NCBI GenBank assembly: GCA_018816815.1
Contig: JAHIVD010000092.1
Span: forward strand, 1-19,114
Reading direction: 5' to 3'
Length of the DNA stretch: 19,114 nucleotides
From: Patescibacteria group bacterium
GTDB taxonomy: Bacteria; Patescibacteriota; Microgenomatia; Daviesbacterales; UBA10151
A program made the translations under genes and the position numbers. This document shows, piece after piece, positions 1 to 7,629 of this stretch (positions are counted from its first letter, which is position 1; every line of letters begins with the position of its first letter). Below the pieces are notes generated by a model, which was not told the origin of the DNA, did not search any database, and saw only the letters and a list, made by a program, of their open reading frames with translations.

Positions 1-611
1 CGGTATCCTAAATAAAAATTAGTAATATACAGCCCTATAATTGCAGATAGAATAAAAGAAAACATTGCTCCTCCAACTTGAAATCCCAGATATACCAAAA
101 AAATACTAAGAATAAATTTCGCACCATTTTCAATTAACATACTAAAAACCATCTCCTTGAATTTCAAAAGACCCTGCAGTATTGCTCTAAATAATCCTGC
201 TTGAAGAGAAAATAAAAAAGATATTGCAATAAATATTAAGTAATAAGTATTATTAATATTCAAAAAAGAGGCAATAAAAGGAGAAACTATTAAAATGGAT
301 ATTGAAAAAATTACAGATGCTAAAAATATCTTTGTCCTAAGCCACCCCACTAAATTATTTATCTCATGTTCATCTTTAACAGAGGAGACTTGCTTGATAA
401 TTACAAGGCTTACAGATCCCGGGATTATACCCACTAGACCGATTAAAGCAATAAGTGATGCCAGCTCTCCGTATCCTACAGGCCCAAGCATCCTCCCCAT
501 TACCAAATGATATAAATAGTTAATAAAACTAACGCTGTTTGAACCAAGCACCATAATGGCACTTCCTGAAAATAACGGATGCATAACTATTTTTTTAATA
601 TATTTTTTCAT
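1..611 (-). CDS. Wzx-like polysaccharide flippase, partial (N-terminal part)
   Basis: The minus strand is open without a stop from an ATG at 611 to the window edge (about 203 codons), so the C-terminal part lies outside. The N-terminus has the classic signature of the polysaccharide biosynthesis/MATE-like flippase family: a short basic start (MKKYIKKIV), a first helix, then HLVMGRMLGPVGYGELASL near residues 38-56, followed by alternating hydrophobic helices. Family members move undecaprenyl-linked glycan units across the cytoplasmic membrane. Its ATG overlaps the stop of the upstream GT-C gene in an ATGA quadruplet, so it is probably translationally coupled and last or near last in the leftward glycan operon. 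Assignment to the superfamily is firm; the substrate is unknown. An antisense ORF within it is a shadow. Confidence 0.85.
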   Translation of the reverse strand, partial: MKKYIKKIVMHPLFSGSAIMVLGSNSVSFINYLYHLVMGRMLGPVGYGELASLIALIGLVGIIPGSVSLVIIKQVSSVKDEHEINNLVGWLRTKIFLASVIFSISILIVSPFIASFLNINNTYYLIFIAISFLFSLQAGLFRAILQGLLKFKEMVFSMLIENGAKFILSIFLVYLGFQVGGAMFSFILSAIIGLYITNFYLGY

Positions 612-1771
612 GCTACCCAATACCCCCTTAAAAAAAGTGTTGTTTCCACAACAAGCAAAAGGAAAGAAACAATCAAAAACATTGCTCTAAATATTTTTGG
701 CAAATTACTAAACCATATAGTAGCTGCCAGGAACGAAGGAAATAAAATAAGTACGTAGCGGGGAGTTGACGAAAAACTCCCTTGAATAGTCGGCGCCAAG
801 AAAGCCAGCATCGCATAGACCAAATACGAAAGTCTAATCTTTTTCATGTAACCATAGATAGGAAGCAAGAAAAATATCAACCCCACAAAAAATTCCAGTA
901 CTATAGTTTGAAAAATTGGGTTTCCTAAACCGGTTGTTGCAAGCATTTTGATATAACGGAAGTAAACTTGGGGCAAAGTTATTATACCTTGTTGATGCTG
1001 CTCTCCAACCAAAACTTGAAAATGATAAAAAGCAAGTGGATCCCCCACGGTTTTATTTAAGTACCACATATAAACTCCCAGTCCCAAAGGAATCAAAAAA
1101 ACCCAAAACATTCTGGAAAAGCGTGCTCTTTGCTGCCACGCTTCAATTAAAAGTGCCGGTAAAAGAAGCACGCCGAAAACTCTAGTTGCAGATGCGACCA
1201 TGCCAAACACTCCTGCAGCAAACCAATTCCCTTTTCTGGCATTGTAAAAAGTTAAAACTGATAAAAGCAAAAATAGTGACTCATTGTAAACTGCGCCAAA
1301 ATAAAATGAGGTTGGAAAAATCAATATTAAAATAATAGTCAAATATGCTATTTTTTTTGAAAAATCAATCTTTATGAGTTCAAAAAGAAATATCAAAGCC
1401 AGCACAAAGGAAGCATTAGAAATAATTAATCCGGTAAGTGTAGAATTAATCAGAGAAAAAAGTAAGTTATGGGAATCAGGTCGGGCAAAAATCGATATTA
1501 AAAAAGGATAAATCGGGAAAAAAGCTTGTTCTAAATACTTGTAACCGAATATAGCAATGGATAAATAATGTTCACCGTCAAAATTTGCCCAGGAAAAAAA
1601 CTCAGGTAGTAATTGATAATTCACAGGACCGCCTCCAAGAAAACGGTCTTTATATCCTAAGGGGAAAAAATTTATAGCAAGAAAAGAAATAATCGCCAAA
1701 ACAAACCGCCATGTCAAAAACATCGCTAAAATTTTAAAAACTGGTGATTTTAAATTTAATCTATTAATCAT
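608..1771 (-). CDS. PIG-V-like GT-C mannosyltransferase family membrane protein
   Basis: A 387-residue polytopic membrane protein. After the first helix comes an extracytoplasmic loop with FDGEHYLSIA (Asp65, Glu67, His68) and then AFFPIYPFL at about 83-91. This arrangement, an acidic D-x-E/H-H-Y loop followed by FFPxYP, is typical of PIG-V/GPI-mannosyltransferase-like GT-C enzymes, which use a polyprenyl-phosphate sugar as donor and an acidic residue in this loop for catalysis. The start is supported by an AGGAG site at 1790-1786, inside and just after the end of the preceding GT4 gene, although its 14-nt spacing to the ATG is long. The gene overlaps the flippase by 4 bp. It likely adds a sugar to the glycan on the outer membrane face; sugar and acceptor cannot be read from sequence. 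In bacteria such proteins are usually annotated only as hypothetical membrane proteins. Confidence 0.75.
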   Translation of the reverse strand: MINRLNLKSPVFKILAMFLTWRFVLAIISFLAINFFPLGYKDRFLGGGPVNYQLLPEFFSWANFDGEHYLSIAIFGYKYLEQAFFPIYPFLISIFARPDSHNLLFSLINSTLTGLIISNASFVLALIFLFELIKIDFSKKIAYLTIILILIFPTSFYFGAVYNESLFLLLSVLTFYNARKGNWFAAGVFGMVASATRVFGVLLLPALLIEAWQQRARFSRMFWVFLIPLGLGVYMWYLNKTVGDPLAFYHFQVLVGEQHQQGIITLPQVYFRYIKMLATTGLGNPIFQTIVLEFFVGLIFFLLPIYGYMKKIRLSYLVYAMLAFLAPTIQGSFSSTPRYVLILFPSFLAATIWFSNLPKIFRAMFLIVSFLLLVVETTLFLRGYWVA

Positions 1772-1788
1772 TTTTCAAAAAAACACTC

Positions 1789-2868
1789 CTATGGTTTATT
1801 CCTGAGTACTTTCAAGTAAACAGATTTTGTTTCCTCTGCTACTTTTTCCCAAGAAAATTTGGCAGCTTGTTGTAGTCCCATTCTTGATAACTTATTCAAT
1901 AAAGATGCATTTTCCAGCAATTCCGCCGTGATAGAAATAAATTGCTCTAGATTGGTTGGATCAAAATAAACTGCTGCTTGTCCTCCGACCTCCGGTAAAC
2001 TTCCTCTATTTGATGAAATAACCGGAGCACCGCAAGCAAAAGCTTCCAAAACAGGCAGTCCAAATCCTTCATAAATGGAAGGCTGGACATAGGCTGTTGC
2101 CAGATTGTAAAAAGATACCAAATCATCACCTTTAAGTTGTCCGGGCCGGATAATATTTTCTTCAAGTTTATATTGTTTAATTAATTTATTCACTAATTTT
2201 AAACTCTGAAGTTCAGGATGATCAATATTTTCTACATTCTTTAAAAATACTCCACCAACTAAAACAAGTTTAACGTCCTTAAAACTTTCGGATCTAACCA
2301 ACTTGCAAAATCCTTCTATTAGAAATGGTAAATTTTTAACCCAGTTGGCATCTCCAACATAAAGTAAAAATTGATCAGGCAGGCGGTATTGCCGTTTTGT
2401 ATGAAGCAATTTCGTATCATTGCTTAAAACTTTAAATACCGGATCTGCGGCCAAAGGAATTACTGCAATCTTTTCATCTTTAATCTTTAAATGCTTCATA
2501 ATATCTACTTTAGATACCTTGGAATCCGTAATAATATAGCTGCAGCTTTTTAGTGCCATCTTTTGCAGGAAAAAATTAATTTTGCCTCTTAGGCCTACCG
2601 GATAATGTTCAGAAAAGACAAACGGCATCACATCATGAATGGTCACAACAGTAGGCAGCCGTTTTCTAATAGGCAAAGTGTGAAAAAAAAGATCAAACCA
2701 CGGATAATGTACAATGTCTGCATCTTTAACTTCTGGCAAGTTAATAAATTCCTGGATCTGAATCAAAGTGTCTTGTTTCAAAACCTCAAGCAGATGATTG
2801 GTATAATAACCTACACCTCTTAGTTTATGAGCATTTTTTAATGGCAGATGATTAATTGCGATTTTCAT
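1789..2868 (-). CDS. GT4-family glycosyltransferase (GT-B fold)
   Basis: A 359-residue soluble protein with the two-domain GT-B layout. The N-domain starts MKIAINHLPL, has a glycine-rich RGVGYYTNHL segment (acceptor-side loop) and TIHDVMPF at 76-83. The C-domain begins near LLYVGDANWVKN (169-179; basic Lys178), and carries the donor-nucleotide EX7E motif as Glu267-GFGLPVL-Glu275, then ACGAPVISSNRGSLPEV. These are the hallmarks of retaining GT4 enzymes (mannosyl- or other hexosyltransferases using nucleotide sugars). No membrane segment is seen, so it acts at the cytoplasmic face on a lipid-linked glycan. It overlaps the upstream GT2 gene by 17 bp and lies 17 bp before the PIG-V-like gene, so it is part of one operon. 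Family is certain; sugar and linkage are unknown. Confidence 0.93.
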   Translation of the reverse strand: MKIAINHLPLKNAHKLRGVGYYTNHLLEVLKQDTLIQIQEFINLPEVKDADIVHYPWFDLFFHTLPIRKRLPTVVTIHDVMPFVFSEHYPVGLRGKINFFLQKMALKSCSYIITDSKVSKVDIMKHLKIKDEKIAVIPLAADPVFKVLSNDTKLLHTKRQYRLPDQFLLYVGDANWVKNLPFLIEGFCKLVRSESFKDVKLVLVGGVFLKNVENIDHPELQSLKLVNKLIKQYKLEENIIRPGQLKGDDLVSFYNLATAYVQPSIYEGFGLPVLEAFACGAPVISSNRGSLPEVGGQAAVYFDPTNLEQFISITAELLENASLLNKLSRMGLQQAAKFSWEKVAEETKSVYLKVLRNKP

Positions 2869-3622
2869 AGTGAATCCAAAATTTAAAAAAAGCTACAGGA
2901 AACCGGAACGAAGAAAATAATGCAAAAACAAAACCAGGAAAGCCGTCAACATAGCCTCTGTGTCTAAAGTAGGATTTGACAAACCAAACATTTGGTTTGA
3001 TAATGACATAGTCTAAAAAGGAAAAAAGATTTTTCTTTAGTCCACCGTCTTTCATTTGAGTAGCCAGCAAGTCAGTATACCTGTTAAATCTTTCCATATA
3101 AATTGAAAAATCCTTATCTCTCAGGTGCATAAGATCATTTTTGAGGTATCCAACTTTTCCCTCAACTTCTGCCTGTTCATGAACGTCTTTTCCAGGCAGT
3201 CTACCTTTTCCTTTTTTATAAAGCCTCAAAGTATAATCCGGATATTGACCTCCTTTTTTCAAAAATCTTCCTAAAAAAAGGTTCTTGCGGGGAAGCCAAT
3301 ACCCATTAATATTCAACTTTGAAGAGATAACTTTTTTCATTTCTTCAACCAATTCAGCACTTATCACCTCATCCGCATCAAGTTGTAATACCCATTCCCC
3401 AGTGGCAGCATCTATTGCTTTGTTTTTATTAATATGAAAATTAGGAGGATTGTTTGTTTGAATAATTCTCGCCCCAAATTCTTTAGCAATATCTAAAGTT
3501 TTATCTTTAGACCCACCATCAACAATTACTATCTCCCAAGCTAAATCCTTTACAGAATTCAAACAAGTTTTTAAATTGCTTTCTTCGTTAAAAACAGCTA
3601 AGACTACTGAAATTTTTGTCAT
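2852..3622 (-). CDS. GT2-family glycosyltransferase, WaaE/KdtX-like
   Basis: A 256-residue GT-A enzyme. It opens with MTKISVVLAVFNEESNL, then EIVIVDGGSKDKT (Asp35), and has the metal-binding DxD as LQLDADEV (Asp82, Asp84). The middle part, with NINGYWLPRKNLFLGR and a tyrosine-rich TLRLYKK followed by DVHEQAEVEG, matches the LPS-core WaaE/KdtX-type beta-glucosyltransferase subgroup of GT2, which in bacteria without LPS is recruited to other surface glycans. A hydrophobic C-terminal patch suggests membrane association. The ATG overlaps the stop of the preceding GT39-like gene (ATGA, 3619-3622) and the gene end overlaps the next gene by 17 bp. It probably transfers a hexose from a nucleotide sugar to the cytoplasmic lipid-linked intermediate. 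Acceptor is not predictable. Confidence 0.92.
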   Translation of the reverse strand: MTKISVVLAVFNEESNLKTCLNSVKDLAWEIVIVDGGSKDKTLDIAKEFGARIIQTNNPPNFHINKNKAIDAATGEWVLQLDADEVISAELVEEMKKVISSKLNINGYWLPRKNLFLGRFLKKGGQYPDYTLRLYKKGKGRLPGKDVHEQAEVEGKVGYLKNDLMHLRDKDFSIYMERFNRYTDLLATQMKDGGLKKNLFSFLDYVIIKPNVWFVKSYFRHRGYVDGFPGFVFALFSSFRFPVAFFKFWIHYENRN

Positions 3623-5250
3623 ATACCACTTACCAGATAAAATGCGGTTCCTCCGTCAGGATAGTAAATTATCTTCTTAACATCAAACAATGAACGACGT
3701 CTTAATCCATCATATTGACTGGAACTCAACACATATAATACATTTTTGCTGGGCATACTTTCCACTGTATCCCATCCTCCAAAGTAAAAATTAATCCTCT
3801 TTCTCTGACCTTCCTTTGTAAGATAAAAGTCGTCAAAATAGGAAACTGTACTATAACTTTTACTTTCTTCTGATCTATTATAGACTACTGAATTTAAATA
3901 TTCAGGCAGCGGAGTTTTTAAATAAAATAAGAAAAATATATATGGTTGCGAACGGATGTCTGTAACATAAACCTGCGTATATTCCGGATGAGACTTTACA
4001 AACTGTGCTGATTGTTTCATTCCGTATTGCCAATCAATCGCATCTTTTTTGGGAAAATCGTAAAAATAATAGTTAAGAAAGCCGAGAGCTTGTATGCTAA
4101 GCAGCAGCAAAATGATCACTATAACAAAAACTCTAGCTCTTCCTTTTAACCAGCTTACTGTCTTCCCTGCCCCTAATGCCGCCAGAAGATTCATACTGCC
4201 CATCATAAAGACTGCCCTGGTAGCATTAGGGGCGTGACTAACTAAACTTGAGGGTATGGGAGCTAACAGCAACCATGCAGATATTACCAGTGTTATTTTG
4301 GATCTCATTTTTAATAGATAAAGCAGGCCAATAGAAATAAATAATGCATCGGTTTTATAGAACTCACCGAATGTTTTAACAGAATTACGGGGGCTTTGAT
4401 CGCCGGAAACAAAAAGATACTCAGGAGTAAAGTGAGTCAGATATTGATTAAAAGTAATTTCCGAAAGTCCAAGTATGTGACTTTTTGTATTCTTAAAGGT
4501 TTGAGTTTTTTCAATAATATCTTTTCCGAATTGGGTTTGTTGTACCCGCGCTATTCCTAAAAGCCGCGGGTCGTTAATTAATAAAACCGCAAATATTAGT
4601 AATATAACTAAACCTAAATAGAAATGTTTGGAAAGCTTATAAAGGTCCTTGATATAAAATAAAATCAGCATTAAAACTATTGGCGGGACTACAATTTTTG
4701 CTGAATGATAAGATAAAATACTTATACCGAAACTTAAAAATGATAAGCTGATTAATCGCCTCTTTCCTCCTAATGCTGAGTAAAACAATAAAAGTCCCAG
4801 CATAAAGAAAAACAGGGCAAAATTCACCTCCCATAATCCTCTTGAAAAATGCAAATGATACGGAGAAACTGCCAAAAACAGCGCAGAAAATAAAGCTATC
4901 AAATCACTTTTAAAAAGAATCCGTGCAAGATAAAAAATTACTACTACGCTTAAAATTCCAATAATTGCCCCGGAAAGTCTTGTAGTAAAATCAGATAAGC
5001 CAAAGAGTTTTACAATCGGCGCAGTAAGATATATATGAACAGGATGCTTATCGTCTCTGAATGAAGTAAATACCAAAGGCAGAAAATCCCCCCATTCATC
5101 TCTGCCCCAATTTGCAATAGTATAAGCATTATAACCCCCGTCAACTTCATCCCAGTTTAAAGATGGTGGAACTTGGTCCAGCTTATAAACCCTTAAAAAA
5201 GTGGCTAATAAAATAATTAAAAATAGCAGTACCTTAATTTCTTTTTTCAT
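3619..5250 (-). CDS. GT39/ArnT-like polyprenyl-phosphate-dependent glycosyltransferase
   Basis: A 543-residue GT-C membrane protein (PMT_2/ArnT-like). After the first helix the periplasmic loop carries LNWDEVDGGYNAYTI (Asp34-Glu35), then RDEWGDFLPLVFTSF and the second acidic motif RDDKHPVHIY (Asp66-Asp67). A further loop carries LTHFTPEYLFVSGDQ, and an Arg follows in APNATRAVFM. About ten helices are followed by a soluble C-terminal domain containing AIDWQYGMKQ. The family transfers a sugar from a polyprenyl-phosphate carrier to lipid or protein acceptors at the outer face, and the acidic residues in the first loop are catalytic. It belongs to the conserved subgroup in this window (with the genes at 5252 and 10320, which share DWQYG). 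One base separates its ATG from the preceding stop (TGAAATG), implying coupled translation. Confidence 0.88.
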   Translation of the reverse strand: MKKEIKVLLFLIILLATFLRVYKLDQVPPSLNWDEVDGGYNAYTIANWGRDEWGDFLPLVFTSFRDDKHPVHIYLTAPIVKLFGLSDFTTRLSGAIIGILSVVVIFYLARILFKSDLIALFSALFLAVSPYHLHFSRGLWEVNFALFFFMLGLLLFYSALGGKRRLISLSFLSFGISILSYHSAKIVVPPIVLMLILFYIKDLYKLSKHFYLGLVILLIFAVLLINDPRLLGIARVQQTQFGKDIIEKTQTFKNTKSHILGLSEITFNQYLTHFTPEYLFVSGDQSPRNSVKTFGEFYKTDALFISIGLLYLLKMRSKITLVISAWLLLAPIPSSLVSHAPNATRAVFMMGSMNLLAALGAGKTVSWLKGRARVFVIVIILLLLSIQALGFLNYYFYDFPKKDAIDWQYGMKQSAQFVKSHPEYTQVYVTDIRSQPYIFFLFYLKTPLPEYLNSVVYNRSEESKSYSTVSYFDDFYLTKEGQRKRINFYFGGWDTVESMPSKNVLYVLSSSQYDGLRRRSLFDVKKIIYYPDGGTAFYLVSGI

Positions 5251-5251
5251 T

Positions 5252-6805
5252 TCATTTTAACTTATACACCCGGAAAGCAATTTCTCCGTTAAGAAAATTA
5301 ATAATCCCTGAAGGGCTCAAATTAGGAATAAACTCTTTTCCGGAGGCAAAGACTAGAGTATTTTTTGAATCTCCTTCTAATAATTTACCTATCTTGCCAA
5401 ACTCAAATTTACCAAACTTTGCTACAGTTGAAAAACCCCACTGATCAACAGAATTCCTAACTACTGTCTGTCTAAAGATATCTGGGGCAGTTTTTTGATA
5501 GAAAAGAGCAAAAATATACGGTTGTGCATACTCATCAGAGATAATCACCCGATCATATCCTGTAAAGATTTTTTTATTGACGAGGTTAACAGCTTGCTGA
5601 TAACCATACTGCCAATCTTTTGAAGATTTAACTGGATAAACATTTAGAAAATTTATGAATAAGTTCAGAAAAAATCCGAAAAAAATGATAATAATCGCAG
5701 GATAAAAAATGTATCTTTTTTTAATAATTTCTCCAAGATAATTTACACCCTCCGCAGAAATCATGGCTATGAATGGAACCATAGAGATAGCTCTAAGGGC
5801 ATGGGGTGATTCTTTTGTAATAGCTGCGGGAATAGGCCCCAATAGTAATAATGCTAAAGGCATCAATCTATATTTAGATTTATTCTTTACCATATGCAAT
5901 AGTCCTAGCAGAAGTAAAATTAACTCTGGTAAATAAAGCTGTCCAAAACCTGGTTGTTGGCTTCTTAAATTTTTATCGCCATTTAAAAGTAAGAAATCCA
6001 GGCTAAAGTGTGATAGGTAATTTTTTACTAAATCCGAACTTGATGCGCTTACAACCTGTAAACGAGAAGCTCCAGCATCATAAACATATAATCTATAAAT
6101 TGGAATTATGGCAATAATTAAAATTATTATGGAAAGAAATATCGGTAGAACGCTCCTTTTTAGAATATCAACATTTTTTATATGGAAAACAACCAATAGC
6201 AAAATCGTTAAAGGGGCAATTAACCTAAAACTATTGTAGCTATAAATACTCAAAACAAAACTTATAATTGAAAATAAAATATACCATCTGCTTGTGTCTA
6301 ATTTCAGAAATAAATATATTGCCAGTAAATAAAACATCAACCCTGCTGTTACTTCATAACCGGTCCGGGAAAAAATAAAAAACCACGGTGAAGTGGAGAT
6401 AAAGAAACTGCTAAACAACCCCACTGCGGTACTGCCTGATAATTTCTTTGCCAGAAAAAAAGTTAAGATCACAATTCCCAAAGAAAATAAAACCGAAGGC
6501 AGCCTGACCGAAAAAGCATTAAGACCAAAAATCCAAACAGAGGGTGCAACCGCATAAATATATACAGGCAGTTTAAATTCTCCGAAAGCCCTAAAGTGTA
6601 TCGGAAACGCTTTATCCCATTCATCCTTACCCGTGTGAGCAATAGAGTAAGCATTATAACCAATCGAAGCTTCATCCCAATAAACTGATGAAGGAATTTC
6701 GGTAATTTTATAAAGACGCGTAAAGAGAAAAAATATACAAATTAAAACCAGTAAGATTTTCGGCTGTACTAATTGTGATACAGACATGCTTGATAACTTT
6801 ATCAT
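5252..6805 (-). CDS. GT39/ArnT-like polyprenyl-phosphate-dependent glycosyltransferase
   Basis: The ATG at 6805 gives 517 residues; the frame can be extended to a TTG at 6817, and a second ATG lies at 6787, but 6805 keeps a short basic leader before the first helix and has a weak GGA upstream. The first loop has VYWDEASIGYNAYSI (Asp44-Glu45) and FRAFGEFKLPVYIY (Glu76), the canonical pair of acidic motifs. A second loop has LSHFSLDFLLLNGDKN, and an Arg sits in PHALRAISMVP. The soluble tail contains SKDWQYGYQQ and AQPYIFALFY, closely paralleling the genes at 3619 and 10320. It is the first gene of the leftward operon, preceded by 131 bases without a convincing promoter. The predicted role is outer-face sugar transfer from a polyprenyl-phosphate donor; the acceptor is unknown. 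Confidence 0.88.
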   Translation of the reverse strand: MIKLSSMSVSQLVQPKILLVLICIFFLFTRLYKITEIPSSVYWDEASIGYNAYSIAHTGKDEWDKAFPIHFRAFGEFKLPVYIYAVAPSVWIFGLNAFSVRLPSVLFSLGIVILTFFLAKKLSGSTAVGLFSSFFISTSPWFFIFSRTGYEVTAGLMFYLLAIYLFLKLDTSRWYILFSIISFVLSIYSYNSFRLIAPLTILLLVVFHIKNVDILKRSVLPIFLSIIILIIAIIPIYRLYVYDAGASRLQVVSASSSDLVKNYLSHFSLDFLLLNGDKNLRSQQPGFGQLYLPELILLLLGLLHMVKNKSKYRLMPLALLLLGPIPAAITKESPHALRAISMVPFIAMISAEGVNYLGEIIKKRYIFYPAIIIIFFGFFLNLFINFLNVYPVKSSKDWQYGYQQAVNLVNKKIFTGYDRVIISDEYAQPYIFALFYQKTAPDIFRQTVVRNSVDQWGFSTVAKFGKFEFGKIGKLLEGDSKNTLVFASGKEFIPNLSPSGIINFLNGEIAFRVYKLK

Positions 6806-6936
6806 AGCATGATCCAAAAACTCTATGTTATTTGTTTATTCCTTACCTATGGTAAAAGGGTTCAAATTAGTTTTGCTCGCTCACCTGAAAAATGGAATTT
6901 CTGTTAATTTATTGGTTATAAATGTCTTAATATTGT
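6806..6936. other. Intergenic leader of the leftward glycan operon
   Basis: This stretch should contain the promoter of the operon that starts at 6805. On the minus strand I see an AT-rich TTAAAC...TATAAC pair with only 14 bp between the elements, and TTGAAC followed by no good -10 at normal spacing. Neither is convincing. No rho-independent hairpin for the upstream small ORF is visible. Confidence 0.3.
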
Positions 6937-7158
6937 TTAATGACCTTTTTGTTTTAAAAGGGTGGCTAAGTGTCCGGCAACTTTTTTTGTTAGATTGGGG
7001 ATAGAAACTCTCCGCTCAAATTCACCAGTGGTATAAAAAGCCTTTATTTCATCATCAAATTCTTCCGGATAAAATACCTCTGCTCCTTGAATTCTTTGTT
7101 CTTCAATATCCACCCCGCCTTCTTTGTGAAGATTAGTCAAAATTCGCTGGATAACCAT
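6937..7158 (-). pseudogene. Hypothetical 73-codon ORF, probably the 3' fragment of a decayed gene
   Basis: The ORF would encode a charged, soluble 73-residue protein with IEEQRIQGAEVFYPEEF in the middle and a basic, helical tail ending LATLLKQKGH. I do not recognise the family. The start is poor: the ATG at 7158 has no Shine-Dalgarno site and a TGA lies four codons upstream in the same frame. A better initiation signal (AAAGGTAG, then ATG at 7223) belongs to another frame that ends at 7137, just inside this ORF. The simplest reading is one gene broken by frameshifts, of which this is the distal part. An overlapping pair of small genes is possible. It lies in the only disordered region of the window, beside repeats, and is not coupled to the downstream glycan operon. 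Confidence 0.4.
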
Positions 7159-7223
7159 ATATTTAAAACATCATCTTCTGACTCATAAATCATTTCTGGA
7201 TTGCTTTTAATTTTACTTTTCAT
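7137..7223 (-). pseudogene. 28-codon ORF with good ribosome site, DUF2283-like start
   Basis: Minus strand ATG at 7223 preceded by AAAGGTAG, the best Shine-Dalgarno match of the region. It encodes 28 residues including MIYESEDDVLNIWLSSE and then stops at 7137. The Y-E-x-E-D-x-L-x-I-x-L-S pattern resembles the opening strands of DUF2283 proteins, which are normally about 60-70 residues, so this would be a truncated copy. The resemblance is short and may be chance. It overlaps the ORF ending at 6937 in a different frame. Confidence 0.3.
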
Positions 7224-7225
7224 AT

Positions 7226-7350
7226 CTACCTTTCTTTGTAGGATAAAATGTTATCACTGTTCTTAATAGCCTTCAGAACATCTTTTTTTTCTCACCATAA
7301 CGCTTCCAGGTAGTAGGTTTGTAGTATGAGTTCAGTTCTTCCCAGCGGAT
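7226..7350 (-). pseudogene. Possible frameshifted coding remnant abutting the inverted repeat
   Basis: Read on the minus strand, 7350 downward gives IRWEELNSYYKPTTWKRY then GEKK, and after a run of seven A the neighbouring frame continues as DVLKAIKNSDNILSYKER before a TAG at 7226. Both stretches look protein-like, and the switch falls on a homopolymer, a usual place for a frameshift. Together with the next two ORFs this suggests a gene broken into at least three frames. The first part overlaps the arm of the 109-bp inverted repeat, so some of the open frame may be repeat sequence. I do not recognise a family, and chance open frames in AT-rich DNA cannot be excluded. Confidence 0.25.
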
Positions 7351-7439
7351 TTGTCATTCTGAGGCTGAAAGCCGAAGAATATAATTTAAGTTATATCCTT
7401 CGCTACGCTCAGGATGACAGTTTACTGGGAAAAACTAAA
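7331..7439. repeat. 109-bp imperfect inverted repeat (MITE- or REP-like)
   Basis: The left arm begins TTCAGTTCTTCCCAG and runs through GTCATTCTGAG and CGAAGAATATAA. The reverse complement of the right arm reads TTTAGTTTTTCCCAG, GTCATCCTGAG and CGAAGGATATAA. The two arms match over most of about 50 bases, with a few substitutions and a four-base length difference, and meet in an AT-rich palindromic centre near 7381-7394. Transcribed, it would fold into one long hairpin. The GTCATYCTGAG...CGAAG core is, from memory, a widely dispersed non-coding repeat motif in bacterial genomes, which fits a non-autonomous mobile or REP-type element. No target-site duplication is obvious. Confidence 0.75.
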
Positions 7440-7523
7440 TAGTTACTTATTTTGTCTTCTGTAGTAGCTACACATCCTTAGGGTGCGTTAGGTAGACACC
7501 TCAGGATACAGACACAAGCTTTA

Positions 7524-7555
7524 GACAAACATTACACGGCCGTACAATATTTGTC
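7524..7555. repeat. 32-bp imperfect palindrome centred on GGCC
   Basis: The left half GACAAACATTACACGG and the reverse complement of the right half, GACAAATATTGTACGG, agree at 13 of 16 positions, with the centre ACGGCCGT fully palindromic. It could be a dimeric regulator site upstream of the small membrane protein gene, a hairpin, or an element end. It is not followed by a T-run in either direction, so it is not a typical terminator. Confidence 0.5.
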
Positions 7556-7575
7556 CTAGGAGTTTGTCCTCGAAG
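7550..7575. repeat. 13-bp tandem duplication
   Basis: Two adjacent units, TTTGTCCTAGGAG and TTTGTCCTCGAAG, agree at 11 of 13 positions, and a third partial unit starts with TTTGT at 7576. The first unit overlaps the right end of the palindrome at 7524-7555, so the palindrome end seems to have been duplicated. Confidence 0.5.
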
Positions 7576-7629
7576 TTTGTAAGTTTAAGATCTTGCGGGC
7601 AAGATATAAGCTGTGATACTCTAAAATTA

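Larger units (their letters stand above)
7440..7629. other. Non-coding stretch before the small membrane protein gene
   Basis: No convincing coding frame on either strand. The reading frame of the next plus-strand gene can be extended back to a TTG at 7564, but that start lies inside a tandem duplication and has no ribosome site. The stretch holds a palindrome (7524-7555) and a 13-bp tandem repeat (7550-7575), described separately. No clear promoter was found. Confidence 0.5.

Noticed and set aside
295..510. Plus-strand 71-codon ORF
   Set aside because: It is antisense to the clear flippase reading frame and has no family features or ribosome site.
1947..2165. Small ORF inside the GT4 gene, and similar ones at 2605-2823, 4637-4834, 6469-6675, 9331-9516, 9949-10221, 10650-10859, 11060-11347, 11527-11796, 13178-13366, 14022-14312, 14332-14523, 17017-17208 and 18231-18446
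   Set aside because: All lie in other frames of well-supported genes and read as composition-driven shadows without motifs of their own.
6806..6817. TTG start at 6817 for the GT39-like gene
   Set aside because: The frame is open but an ATG at 6805 is closer to the first membrane helix and no ribosome site supports the TTG.
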